A DNA stretch of 64,000 bases from Paenibacillus oryzisoli (GTDB taxonomy: Bacteria; Bacillota; Bacilli; Paenibacillales; NBRC-103111). This document shows positions 44,581 to 51,940 of the stretch, piece by piece; position 1 is the stretch's first letter; each line of letters begins with the position of its first letter. The stretch is from positions 157,741 through 221,740 of the forward strand of contig NZ_LYPB01000089.1 of NCBI RefSeq assembly GCF_001653565.1. The letters are read 5' to 3'. A program made the translations under genes and the position numbers. The notes below the pieces were generated by a model. It was given only the letters and a program-made list of their open reading frames with translations, did not search any database and had not been told where the DNA came from.

Positions 44581-45012
44581 ATGTTAAAAAAAGACCGTTA
44601 CGTATTCCCCGCGATCTTTGACTATGCAGACGACGGTATTAGCGTTGAGTTTCCTGATTTACCTGGCGCCATCACTTGCGGTGATACAGACAGCGAAGCC
44701 TTACGTATGGCGAAGGAGTGCCTGGCGCTGCATCTCTACGGCATGGAACGCGATAACGATGATATTCCGGAACCAACGCCGGCCAAAAAGCTACGTAACA
44801 TCGCAAACAATCCGAATCAAGTCGCCGTACTTATCGAAGTATGGATGCCACCTTTTCGCGATGAAATGGCTAATAGAGCCGTCAAGAAAACGCTGACTAT
44901 ACCGAAGTGGCTGGACGACATTGCGGCAGAAAATAACGTAAACTATTCACACGTTCTCCAAGACGCATTAAAAACACATCTTGGCGTAAGCGATCGGAAA
45001 AATATAAAGTAA
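44581..45012 (+). CDS. hicB: HicB-family antitoxin
   Basis: 143 aa. N-terminal HicB fold (YVFPAIFDYADDGISVEFPD, LPGAITCGDTDSEALRMAKE) neutralises HicA; a C-terminal ribbon-helix-helix-like segment (KKTLTIPKWLDDIAAENNVN) should bind the operator upstream of hicA. Start is ATG 44581 with AAGGAGG upstream; the frame runs 16 codons further 5' without support. Confidence 0.93.
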   Translation: MLKKDRYVFPAIFDYADDGISVEFPDLPGAITCGDTDSEALRMAKECLALHLYGMERDNDDIPEPTPAKKLRNIANNPNQVAVLIEVWMPPFRDEMANRAVKKTLTIPKWLDDIAAENNVNYSHVLQDALKTHLGVSDRKNIK

Positions 45013-45021
45013 AACGAAGAA

Positions 45022-45052
45022 CCTACCGTTTAATCGCGGTAGGTTTTTAGCG
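45022..45052 (+). terminator. Terminator of hicAB
   Basis: AACCTACC/GGTAGGTT stem, loop of 10 nt, then Ts. Confidence 0.88.
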
Positions 45053-45064
45053 TTTCTAGCGCGG

Positions 45065-45127
45065 AAATTAGCGCGATTACGACGTTGGACGACTAAACAC
45101 CCTACGGCGCCTTTATCGCGCTAATTT
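45065..45127. repeat. Perfect 13-bp inverted repeat with 37-bp spacer
   Basis: AAATTAGCGCGAT (45065-45077) and ATCGCGCTAATTT (45115-45127), between the hicAB terminator and the terminator of the convergent membrane protein gene. Function unknown. Confidence 0.85.
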
Positions 45128-45136
45128 GACGTAAAA

Positions 45137-45167
45137 AAGCGCAGTCATCCGCGAAGGAGCTGCGCTT
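45137..45167 (-). terminator. Terminator of the small membrane protein gene
   Basis: AAGCGCAG/CTGCGCTT stem, followed on the minus strand by TTTT. Confidence 0.85.
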
Positions 45168-45181
45168 ATTGTGTTCCGCGT

Positions 45182-45523
45182 TTAACGTGTTACTGTGACA
45201 TCTTGTACTTCACTAACTGCTTTTCCGGACATCCGAAATAATACGAAGGATAGTACCGCAAATATTAACATAATCCAGCTAAGAAATGCGCCAGTTAGCA
45301 GCGATATTACAAGCGCGATTACAAACATGAGTCCTGCTCTCATTGGCTCTTTAAATGATAGTGCCCCGCCGAATATATAAAGTAACATGACGATAGCACT
45401 AGCAATCCCCGCGAGTGTATACGATAAACTATTCAACTCCTGCCCCAACGTGTAACGACTATATGCATACATCCCTAATAAAAGCGCCAGGAACAGCGCA
45501 GGAACTCCCGTTGCAGTACGCAT
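45182..45523 (-). CDS. Small polytopic membrane protein, unknown
   Basis: 113 aa with four predicted membrane helices (about 6-22, 32-53, 62-80, 82-98) and a short polar C terminus. ATG 45523 follows AAAGGGG. Inside the tRNA-Arg island, convergent with hicAB. I recognise no family; small four-helix proteins of this kind are common cargo in phages and integrative elements. Confidence 0.72.
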   Translation of the reverse strand: MRTATGVPALFLALLLGMYAYSRYTLGQELNSLSYTLAGIASAIVMLLYIFGGALSFKEPMRAGLMFVIALVISLLTGAFLSWIMLIFAVLSFVLFRMSGKAVSEVQDVTVTR

Positions 45524-45784
45524 TTATCGCGTTCCCCTTTTTCGTATAGTTTCCATAATTATACTATCCATGTCCACATACGCCAATAGTTTCGTTATAA
45601 ACGTAGATAAGGCTTTTAGCCAACGGGTTTAGCTTCCGCTTGTCGTTACGCGTATAATGCGGTAAAATTGTAACCGTAATAACAATAACCGTGAGGCATC
45701 GCATAAACTGTGTGCTATCGGTGAAGAAACGAATACAGGCACCTTAAGGCTTCGCGGCTTTTACGTGTCCTTGCGAATAATTAC
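45524..45784. other. Non-coding right end of the island
   Basis: No convincing gene. It carries an imperfect palindrome (ATAGTT...ACTAT, about 45546-45565) likely in the promoter of the membrane protein gene, and short inverted and direct repeats near the att site (for example GGCACCTTAAGGC) that could be recombinase arm sites. Confidence 0.4.
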
Positions 45785-45832
45785 ACAGTTTCCTAAACTG
45801 TAGGTCGTACGTTCGAATCGTATCGGGCGCGT
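45785..45832 (+). repeat. attR: right 48-bp direct repeat (tRNA-Arg 3' copy)
   Basis: Identical to 41967-42014. Carries the anticodon arm, T-arm and acceptor 3' strand but no 5' half, so it is not a functional tRNA. Confidence 0.93.
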
Positions 45833-45840
45833 TTAGTTGA

Positions 45841-45871
45841 CAAAAAAACCTTGATATATCAAGGTTTTTTC
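45841..45871 (+). terminator. Original tRNA-Arg terminator, displaced to the right of the island
   Basis: Perfect palindrome AAAAAACCTTGATATATCAAGGTTTTTT just after the partial tRNA copy. Before integration it would have followed the tRNA directly. Confidence 0.85.
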
Positions 45872-45960
45872 TTTTTCCTCAGGATCATAAGCATACCGTT
45901 TGAGCAACAGTCTTTTGAGATAAAAAAGAGGAGCCACTTAAGCAAGTCGGCTCCTCCTCG

Positions 45961-46536
45961 TTATTCTACTTTTAGTTTAATTTCTTTCCCCGACATACCG
46001 CCTTGTGCCTTTAAATAAAAACCTTTTGCATCTTTAGGAACATCAAACGCTATATACCCCGTCAAAGTTTGCCCTGGATCGATCTTTTTTAAGAAAAATG
46101 ATTTATCCATACCGACTGCCGTCATCGCATCCGATGAAGTTGAGTACTCTCGATTCTGATCGTCAACCAGTTTATAACTAGCTCCATCTGCAATTACCAC
46201 ACTCTTTTGATTGTTGACAAGAGTTAGCTTGATGATTTTAAATACCCCTTTTGCCGTAGCCTTGAGAAAATCATTCGTGCCTGCCACTTCTTTGCTTTCG
46301 ACGCTATCGACAGTAATCTTAACATCGGAAGAAGTACCCTCTTTCTGAAGCACTGCCGTTGTTTCAACTGGCTTGGTCGAGGGAGTTGCCTCCGCTTTTA
46401 CTTTATCTGTAGTACCTTGTGTAGCAATCGGCGTATTTTTGGAAACTGCCGTTGCGGCTTGATCCTTTTGCCCGCAAGCTGACAATAATATTAATACTCC
46501 CAATGAAGCTGGAATTACAAATTTGTACATTTTCAA
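45961..46536 (-). CDS. DUF4352-type lipoprotein
   Basis: 191 aa. Lipoprotein signal with lipobox LLSAC (Cys21), a Thr/Lys-rich linker to about residue 65, then an immunoglobulin-like DUF4352 domain (VKITVDSVESKE, FKIIKLTLVNNQKS, YKLVDDQNREYSTSSDA, GYIAFDVPKDAKGFYLK). Role unknown; such proteins are membrane-anchored on the outside. Likely start is TTG 46536 (AGGGGG 7 nt upstream) or ATG 46530. Right of the island, so resident chromosome. Confidence 0.86.
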   Translation of the reverse strand: MKMYKFVIPASLGVLILLSACGQKDQAATAVSKNTPIATQGTTDKVKAEATPSTKPVETTAVLQKEGTSSDVKITVDSVESKEVAGTNDFLKATAKGVFKIIKLTLVNNQKSVVIADGASYKLVDDQNREYSTSSDAMTAVGMDKSFFLKKIDPGQTLTGYIAFDVPKDAKGFYLKAQGGMSGKEIKLKVE

Positions 46537-46707
46537 ACAAAATCCCCCTATTTTTTAGTAAAAATACCCTTTTTTTCATTATACATATAACGTTAGTATC
46601 GTACTACATATATTTTGGAAATTTATAGATATAACAAAGTCGTTTTTAAATCTATAAACGTTCCTAATATTTATTAGGATTCGCTTGTTACAACATTAAT
46701 TCACATT

Positions 46708-46752
46708 AAAAAGACGATAGCTAATCGGATAATCCGACTGCGATCGTCTTTT
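46708..46752 (-). terminator. Terminator, possibly bidirectional
   Basis: AAAAAGACGAT...ATCGTCTTTT outer stem with a nested GGAT/ATCC pairing. It ends the minus-strand gene at 46814. Confidence 0.75.
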
Positions 46753-46813
46753 GTTTTACGATGATATAGGTGTAAATTCAGCTTGCTTGGTGCAGCCGTA
46801 TTGCCCTTATCTA

Positions 46814-47146
46814 CTAATACCAAGGATAGTAAGGATAAAATGGGCGGTAGTATGGGTAAGGTCTAAAGAACGGAAATGCAAAAAGAGAAAACGGAAGTAG
46901 CTGCCGACGAAATCGGCGATATCCGTAACCAAACGGTTGTCTGTAGGGGTCCGTTTCCCTTCCCTCACCACCGACATCTTCTGGAACTAACATCGTGACG
47001 CCTTCATTATCCATACCATCAATAATTCCCTCGATTTGTGACCCATCTTTCATATGTGCAATAACATGGTAATTCATATATTTGTTACAATGTGCCTTTA
47101 CGTCACCACTTATTTGACCAGCTTGAATAGGATTCATTGCGGACAC
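46814..47146 (-). CDS. Small protein with Sm-like region and Tyr/Pro/Phe-rich tail
   Basis: 110 aa. Residues ~18-60 (HCNKYMNYHVIAHMKDGSQI, EGIIDGMDNEGVTMLVPEDV) resemble an Lsm-like small barrel; residues ~66-110 are rich in Tyr, Pro, Phe and Arg with repeated PYYRPFYPYY-type motifs, as in several spore coat or inclusion proteins. GTG start 47146 with AAGGAGG at 7 nt. Function unknown; a spore surface role is a guess from composition. Confidence 0.75.
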   Translation of the reverse strand: MSAMNPIQAGQISGDVKAHCNKYMNYHVIAHMKDGSQIEGIIDGMDNEGVTMLVPEDVGGEGRETDPYRQPFGYGYRRFRRQLLPFSLFAFPFFRPYPYYRPFYPYYPWY

Positions 47147-47295
47147 GCCTATCCCTCCTTCTTTAACTATCCATAGGATATTCGCCCACTGAAAAATGGT
47201 TACTGCTTATTTAATTTTGCATAATCCTTTTGACGCCCAGTTAGCAAAAGAAGGATAATAGAGGTATCACTGATTAGAAAGGAGTCCTCACTCCG

Positions 47296-48501
47296 ATGAC
47301 AACTCGCCCTATTACGTCTTATCGCATCCCGCTCTTCTGTGCGGTCACGATGCTCTTCTGGATGTCAATGTACACCAGCGTTCCAATCATGGCGCCTTAC
47401 GTGGAATTCCTCGGGGGAAGCCACCAATTGGCTGGCTGGATTGTCGGTATGTACGGCATTTCGCAGATGCTCCTCCGCATACCCGTTGGCATTATGTCGG
47501 ATCGTTTTCATAAAAGAAGGCTATTCATCACCTTCGGTCTCCTCTTCACTGCCATTACGGGACTCGGGCTGTGGTTCACGCATGATTTTACATGGATCTT
47601 GATCCTTCGAGCACTGGCAGGGGCAGCCGCAGCTACTTGGGTTGATTTTACGGTGCTATTCACAAGCTATTACAAACATGAAGAGTCTACGAAAGCGATC
47701 GGGACGATCTCCTTTTTCAACTCACTCGGTCAGGTGCTGGGCATACTTAGTGCTGGCTGGGCAGCAGACAAGCTAGGTTGGGAATCTGTCTTCATTCTCG
47801 GCGCGGCGCTTGGCCTACTAGGGATGATCGGTTCTTTCTTCCTCATCGAAAAAGTAGAGAAAGACGCGCCCAAAATCACCATGCGCGGAATCGGAAACGT
47901 AGCGACAGATCGCACGCTCCTCTTTGTTTCCCTGCTCGCTATCTTATCGCAGGTGCTGATCTTCGCTACGGTGTTCGGCTTCACGCCGGTTTATGCGATG
48001 CAGCTTGGCGCAGACAAATTCTCGCTCTCCTTGCTGTCCTTATTCGCTAACGTACCTGTTGCGCTGGCCTCTCTATTCGGCGGAAGACGTTGGGCGATGA
48101 AATATGGGGAGAAGCGCATGGTTGTAGCTGGTTTCCTGCTCATGGGGATCTTCACCTTTACGGTGCCGTTCACTCATCATCTCTGGCTGCTCATGATTAC
48201 TCAGGCCATCGCTGGGTTTGGCCGCGGACTTTCGTTTACCTTGCTCATGGGGATGAGCATTAAGCATATGCCTGCGGATAAGCGGGCGACGGCAATGGGC
48301 TTTTTCCAAGCGATATATGGTCTTGGCATGTTCGTAGGACCTGTCCTCATGGGCATCATTGGCGACTATTTCTCTCTGAATGAGGGCTTTATTGTACTTG
48401 GCGTCCTCGGTGCCGGCAGTGCATTACTCGCCTATCTGTTCGTTCAAAGTTCCGCTAAGAAACAACCACTGGGAACCAACAAATCTACGATGGCACAATA
48501 A
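47296..48501 (+). CDS. MFS transporter
   Basis: 401 aa, twelve predicted membrane helices. The loop 2-3 motif GIMSDRFHKRRLF (about 68-80) and the repeat in the second half (GGRRWAMKYGEKR, about 264-276) are the MFS signature. Substrate unknown; multidrug efflux is plausible. The ATG follows GGAG, which is itself in a small hairpin (GGAGT/ACTCC). Confidence 0.92.
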   Translation: MTTRPITSYRIPLFCAVTMLFWMSMYTSVPIMAPYVEFLGGSHQLAGWIVGMYGISQMLLRIPVGIMSDRFHKRRLFITFGLLFTAITGLGLWFTHDFTWILILRALAGAAAATWVDFTVLFTSYYKHEESTKAIGTISFFNSLGQVLGILSAGWAADKLGWESVFILGAALGLLGMIGSFFLIEKVEKDAPKITMRGIGNVATDRTLLFVSLLAILSQVLIFATVFGFTPVYAMQLGADKFSLSLLSLFANVPVALASLFGGRRWAMKYGEKRMVVAGFLLMGIFTFTVPFTHHLWLLMITQAIAGFGRGLSFTLLMGMSIKHMPADKRATAMGFFQAIYGLGMFVGPVLMGIIGDYFSLNEGFIVLGVLGAGSALLAYLFVQSSAKKQPLGTNKSTMAQ

Positions 48502-48506
48502 TTGGA

Positions 48507-48536
48507 AGAGTGAATCTCACGATTCGCTCTTTTTTT
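48507..48536 (+). terminator. Terminator of the MFS gene
   Basis: 10-bp stem AGAGTGAATC/GATTCGCTCT (one G-U), TCAC loop, seven Ts. Confidence 0.93.
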
Positions 48537-48599
48537 CATCAAAGTGCAGGGGTAAGTCCAGTAGGCCTCGTCTATACATGCGGAGAGGAGGAGAAGCAT

Positions 48600-49157
48600 A
48601 TTGAGGAGCACGTACTAATTGATCGTATTCTACAAGGGGATGAAGCGGCATTCCGTGAATTGATCGCAAGGTATCGTTCGTATATTTTGCAGACGATCTT
48701 TGCGATTGTTCGTCATCAGAAGGATACCGAAGACTTGTCCCAAGAGGTTTGGACCCGCATTTACTTCTCCCTCCCTCGGTATGAAAGGAAAGGCCTGAAA
48801 ACCTGGATGACGCGCATCGCAGTGAATCGGGCTATTGATTTCAAGCGCGCTACTAGTCGGCGTAAGGAAGACAGCGTTGCCGAATTGGAGGAAGCCCTGT
48901 CTTCAGCTGGGCCAGCGCCTCCAGAGCAGAGTGTGGAACAAGAGATTATGATCAGAGAAACGACGGAATTCGTTCGTCACAAGCTCGACCAGATCCCAAC
49001 AAACTACCAAGACGTGTTATTGGCCTATTATATTCATCAACAATCGTATCAAGATATCGCGGATGCCCAAGGCATTACGATCAAAACCGTCGAATCAAAG
49101 CTATACAGAGCCAAGACGTGGCTGCGAAATCATTGGAAGGAGGAGGAGTTTCGATGA
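48600..49157 (+). CDS. ECF RNA polymerase sigma factor, probable ATT start
   Basis: About 185 aa. Sigma region 2 (about 5-75: GDEAAFRELIARYRSYILQT, DTEDLSQEVWTRIYFSLPRY) and region 4 (about 120-180: NYQDVLLAYYIHQQSYQDIA, GITIKTVESKLYRAKTWLRN). The in-frame GTG at 48510 is inside the terminator of the previous gene and cannot be used. The best ribosome site, AGGAGG at 48586-48591, sits exactly 8 nt before an ATT codon at 48600; no ATG, GTG or TTG is in frame nearby. Overlaps the anti-sigma gene by 4 bp. Promoters recognised are unknown, probably its own. Confidence 0.9.
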   Translation: MEEHVLIDRILQGDEAAFRELIARYRSYILQTIFAIVRHQKDTEDLSQEVWTRIYFSLPRYERKGLKTWMTRIAVNRAIDFKRATSRRKEDSVAELEEALSSAGPAPPEQSVEQEIMIRETTEFVRHKLDQIPTNYQDVLLAYYIHQQSYQDIADAQGITIKTVESKLYRAKTWLRNHWKEEEFR

Positions 49158-49630
49158 AGGTTACCCATTATAGCCAACAGGAATGGATGCAGTATATAGA
49201 GGATCATCTACCGTCAGAAGTAAGGGACGAAATGGAGGATCATCTCTACCGTTGCGAGGCCTGCTTAGCGAGCTACATGATAGGTATAGATCAACTAGCC
49301 CTACAGCAGATCCTAGAGGTCGAAGATCAATCAGCCTATATGAATCGCATTCTAATCAGGACAGTTGGAAAGAGGCCTGCTTGGTATCGCTCCACGTTGT
49401 TCCACTATGGGATCGCGGCTGCCGCGACGCTGGTGCTTGTAGCCACTGGCTTTTTCCATGGCATATCTCAGGAGATAGGAACGTATGGTGCCTTCAAGCC
49501 CGCTCCTCCTCTAGAAGCCCCTGCCTCTCTTGAGACACCCATTTCAATATCTGATCATCTCGTTAATCGCACACTAACATGGTTGGACACTTTACAAAAT
49601 GAACATAAAAAAGGAGGCTTAACGCCTTAA
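49154..49630 (+). CDS. Anti-sigma factor with zinc-finger motif
   Basis: 158 aa. An N-terminal zinc-binding anti-sigma domain has the HxxxCxxC signature (His30, Cys34, Cys37 in EDHLYRCEACLAS), followed by one membrane helix (about 89-108) and a short external tail. ATG 49154 overlaps the sigma stop (ATGA) and follows GAGGAG. It should hold the sigma factor at the membrane until an envelope signal releases it. Confidence 0.9.
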   Translation: MKVTHYSQQEWMQYIEDHLPSEVRDEMEDHLYRCEACLASYMIGIDQLALQQILEVEDQSAYMNRILIRTVGKRPAWYRSTLFHYGIAAAATLVLVATGFFHGISQEIGTYGAFKPAPPLEAPASLETPISISDHLVNRTLTWLDTLQNEHKKGGLTP

Positions 49631-50814
49631 TGCCTACGAAAAGTAATCTTGTTGCATTCCTGTTATCTTTCATACCCGGAGTCGGTCATCTGTATATCAA
49701 TCGCACAATCCGCGGTTTATTATACGGTTTCTTATTCTTCGGACTTTCTTTCATCCTTTTCTTAGGCATTGTGTCCCATGATGCTGATGAACTCGCCTTT
49801 CTGCTTATTCCTATCGTGCTCACGTGGATCATTAATATGATCGATATGCTTATCTATTTATTGAACACACCAGTTCCAATGCCAATGCCGTTGCCAAACC
49901 CATCAATGTATCATCACCCGATGCAACAGCCCCATTATGGCCCTTATCCGCCTGAACAAGAGGTGCCGTCTTGGAATGCCGACGCGTACTATGCTCACCT
50001 GGCAGGAAGACATGAAAGATCTAAAGTACTCATGCTCTCCTTCGTTCCAGGCGTTGGCCATTTCTGGCTTGGGTTAATGCAGAGAGGCCTTACCGCGATG
50101 ATCTCCTTCTTCGGCATTGCCATTCTCGTATTCTTCATCACCATTCTGACGCATAACGAAGGTTTTATCGTGTTCCTACTGACGTTACCTGTGCTCTGGT
50201 TTTATACGATGTTCGATGCGCTGAAGCAGTTAGATCGCAAACAAGCCGGATATGAACTCGTGGATCGTAGTATGTTTGAAGATTTCCAGCGTGATGAGCA
50301 TGGCCGCAAAAATCGGACACTTGCCACGATTATCGCCATTTTCCCTGGTGCAGCGCACCTGTACTTATCAATGACCAAACGCGGGATCCAACTGATGGCT
50401 GTGTTCCTTTTCTCCATTTACGTGCTGGATGTGCTGCGGTTGTCCCTTTTCTTTTTTTTGATCCCCATTCTTTGGTTCTTTAGCTTTTTTGATGCCCTGC
50501 AGAGCATTTCGAAGTATGAAAATGGCACACTGATTGACAAGCCACTTGTCGAAAATTGGACAGCCTATCAACGCCTAATTGGCGTCGTTTTAATCGTTTT
50601 AGGCGGCTACTATATCTTCAGTGAGTTCTTTGTCCAATTCATCTATCAAGCTCTACCCGCTTCGCGGAATTACATGTATCTGCTTAACAACTTCAGTCAG
50701 ACGCTGATCGTAGCCCTTCTCCTCATTGGAGGCGGCATTCGTTTACTCATGAATCGAAAGCAGAAGTTACCATCACCATTTTCTGAAAAGGATACTGAAA
50801 ACCGAGAAATTTGA
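49630..50814 (+). CDS. Polytopic membrane protein with three PGxxHLY repeats, cotranscribed with ECF sigma
   Basis: 394 aa with about ten hydrophobic segments. An internal motif occurs three times at the start of each third: FIPGVGHLYINRTIRGLLYG (~15-34), FVPGVGHFWLGLMQRGLTAM (~138-157) and IFPGAAHLYLSMTKRGIQLM (~239-258). This resembles the TM2-type motif (PG.G.HrFYlG). A Pro/Met-rich cytoplasmic linker separates the first two thirds. Its ATG overlaps the anti-sigma stop (TAATG). Probably part of the sigma signalling or response, but the function is unknown. Confidence 0.85.
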   Translation: MPTKSNLVAFLLSFIPGVGHLYINRTIRGLLYGFLFFGLSFILFLGIVSHDADELAFLLIPIVLTWIINMIDMLIYLLNTPVPMPMPLPNPSMYHHPMQQPHYGPYPPEQEVPSWNADAYYAHLAGRHERSKVLMLSFVPGVGHFWLGLMQRGLTAMISFFGIAILVFFITILTHNEGFIVFLLTLPVLWFYTMFDALKQLDRKQAGYELVDRSMFEDFQRDEHGRKNRTLATIIAIFPGAAHLYLSMTKRGIQLMAVFLFSIYVLDVLRLSLFFFLIPILWFFSFFDALQSISKYENGTLIDKPLVENWTAYQRLIGVVLIVLGGYYIFSEFFVQFIYQALPASRNYMYLLNNFSQTLIVALLLIGGGIRLLMNRKQKLPSPFSEKDTENREI

Positions 50815-50824
50815 TAGACATACA

Positions 50825-50852
50825 AAAAAAGAACCCCTAAGGGTTCTTTTTT
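50825..50852. terminator. Bidirectional terminator after the sigma operon
   Basis: GAACCC-CTAA-GGGTTC flanked by A-run and T-run. The ~250 bp to its right hold no gene I can support. Confidence 0.9.
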
Positions 50853-51108
50853 CTGTCGGCATTGATGATATTTCTTTGAACCTTGTTACACATAAAACTT
50901 AAGTTAAATCTGCGTATAAAACACGGTAAGTGTCTTTAGCACATCGCCCTCCAGCCTGATTATAACAGGTAGAAAAGTCCTCTTTGCAACGGTTGTTTCC
51001 CTTTCGCTAATTGCTCCAACGGAACCACACCTCTCTGCTTGCCGACAAATATAGTATGTCCGGGTTATGTTTTTTTAATCATGTTTTATAAAAAAATTTC
51101 ATTGCCTG

Positions 51109-51279
51109 TTATCCGCCGTGCCCATGGCCTTCAGCAGCGTGTCCGCCGTGATGATTCTGATTCTTCACTTTCTTAGATCCAGACAATGGCTCTTGGTTTC
51201 CGCCCTGATTATTGCGATTCTTTACATTGCCATTATTGACAAGATTGTCGCCTGCGGAATAATTCTTAGGTTTAGACAT
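51109..51279 (-). CDS. sspP: Small acid-soluble spore protein P (SspP type)
   Basis: 56 aa hydrophilic protein. The core QEPLSGSKKVKNQNH matches the SspP core QPEPLSGSKKVKNRNH of B. subtilis as I recall it; the flanks are Asn/Gly/His-rich. ATG 51279 follows AGGAGA. SspP is a minor spore core protein expressed late in the forespore. Confidence 0.87.
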   Translation of the reverse strand: MSKPKNYSAGDNLVNNGNVKNRNNQGGNQEPLSGSKKVKNQNHHGGHAAEGHGHGG

Positions 51280-51297
51280 TTCTCCTCATCCTCTCTG

Positions 51298-51456
51298 TTA
51301 CGAGTTTGTTCCTTCGTGATTTAGAGCATCTTGATGGCGATGGTCGTTGACCTTCTGCTGAACCTGCTGCGCATGATGGGCGTTAACTGGATTGTTATCC
51401 AAATCTTTGGCCACATTCTGCAAATTCTTGTCGGGACTCTTTTGCTTCGTCATCAT
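51298..51456 (-). CDS. Small hydrophilic protein, possibly spore-associated
   Basis: About 52 aa, rich in Asn, Gln, His, Asp and Lys, beginning MMTKQKSPDKNLQNVA. Two adjacent ATGs (51456, 51453) follow GGAGG. No membrane helix. Lies 18 bp upstream of sspP on the same strand, so a spore role is plausible but not shown. Confidence 0.7.
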   Translation of the reverse strand: MMTKQKSPDKNLQNVAKDLDNNPVNAHHAQQVQQKVNDHRHQDALNHEGTNS

Positions 51457-51473
51457 GGTGTCCTCCTTCTCAC

Positions 51474-51821
51474 TTAAGCGTTGGTGACCTTCTGCAAAGC
51501 CTGCGCACATTCATGAATATGCCGCACATAATCATCGATCAACGTCTGCACAACATCGCTGCGTTCGTCAATATGCGTTGTACCTTGCTGCACGTCGGTC
51601 AGTTCAACTTTCACTTCTCTGGCATCCACATACGTCACTTTAAAATCAAATGAATAGCCGGTATGTCCCGCCGTCATGATGTGCACGCGGATTGCATCCG
51701 CATCGCCCTCATCTGCCCATACCCTTGTTTGATCGGCAGGTTGCAGAATAGTTGGCATAACACGCATCCATTCACTCACAATTTCAACTTGATCCACGCT
51801 AGGCTTATCTGATTTGCTCAT
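51474..51821 (-). CDS. Conserved hypothetical cytoplasmic protein
   Basis: 115 aa, acidic, no signal or membrane helix. Segments RVHIMTAGHTGYSFDFKVTY and REVKVELTDVQQG suggest a small alpha/beta fold. Start ATG 51821 (MSKSDKPS) follows GGAGGTG by 8 nt. I recognise no family. Upstream of the two small spore-type genes, possibly cotranscribed. Confidence 0.72.
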   Translation of the reverse strand: MSKSDKPSVDQVEIVSEWMRVMPTILQPADQTRVWADEGDADAIRVHIMTAGHTGYSFDFKVTYVDAREVKVELTDVQQGTTHIDERSDVVQTLIDDYVRHIHECAQALQKVTNA

Positions 51822-51875
51822 AGGTAACACCTCCACATGATTAAAATGCGGAAGCCACCCGAGTTTTATCCATGT

Positions 51876-51925
51876 AAAAAAACACCTACTCCCGGCACGA
51901 ATCGATTCGTGTTAGGGAGTAGGTG
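51876..51925 (-). terminator. Terminator of the SLH surface protein gene
   Basis: CACCTACTCCC/GGGAGTAGGTG stem with an inner CACGAATCGATTCGTG palindrome, followed on the minus strand by seven Ts. Confidence 0.93.
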
Positions 51926-51940
51926 CTATCCACTACAGGT

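Larger units (their letters stand above)
41967..45832. mobile_element. 3.8-kb integrated element (degenerate) at tRNA-Arg
   Basis: Bounded by exact 48-bp direct repeats, 41967-42014 and 45785-45832, covering the anticodon arm to the 3' end of the tRNA. The left copy is part of the complete tRNA; the tRNA's own terminator now lies beyond the right copy. Contents: a decayed tyrosine recombinase, a minus-strand gene fragment, a frameshifted secreted FN3 protein, HicA-HicB and a small membrane protein. No replication, packaging or transfer gene is seen. It is probably the remnant of a prophage or integrative element that can no longer excise by itself. Confidence 0.88.

Noticed and set aside
45785..45832. 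Second tRNA-Arg gene
   Set aside because: Only the 3' part is present; the acceptor 5' strand and D-arm are missing, so it is the right att site.
48510..48599. GTG start for the sigma factor at 48510
   Set aside because: It lies within the hairpin of the MFS terminator and the encoded 30 residues do not resemble a sigma N terminus.
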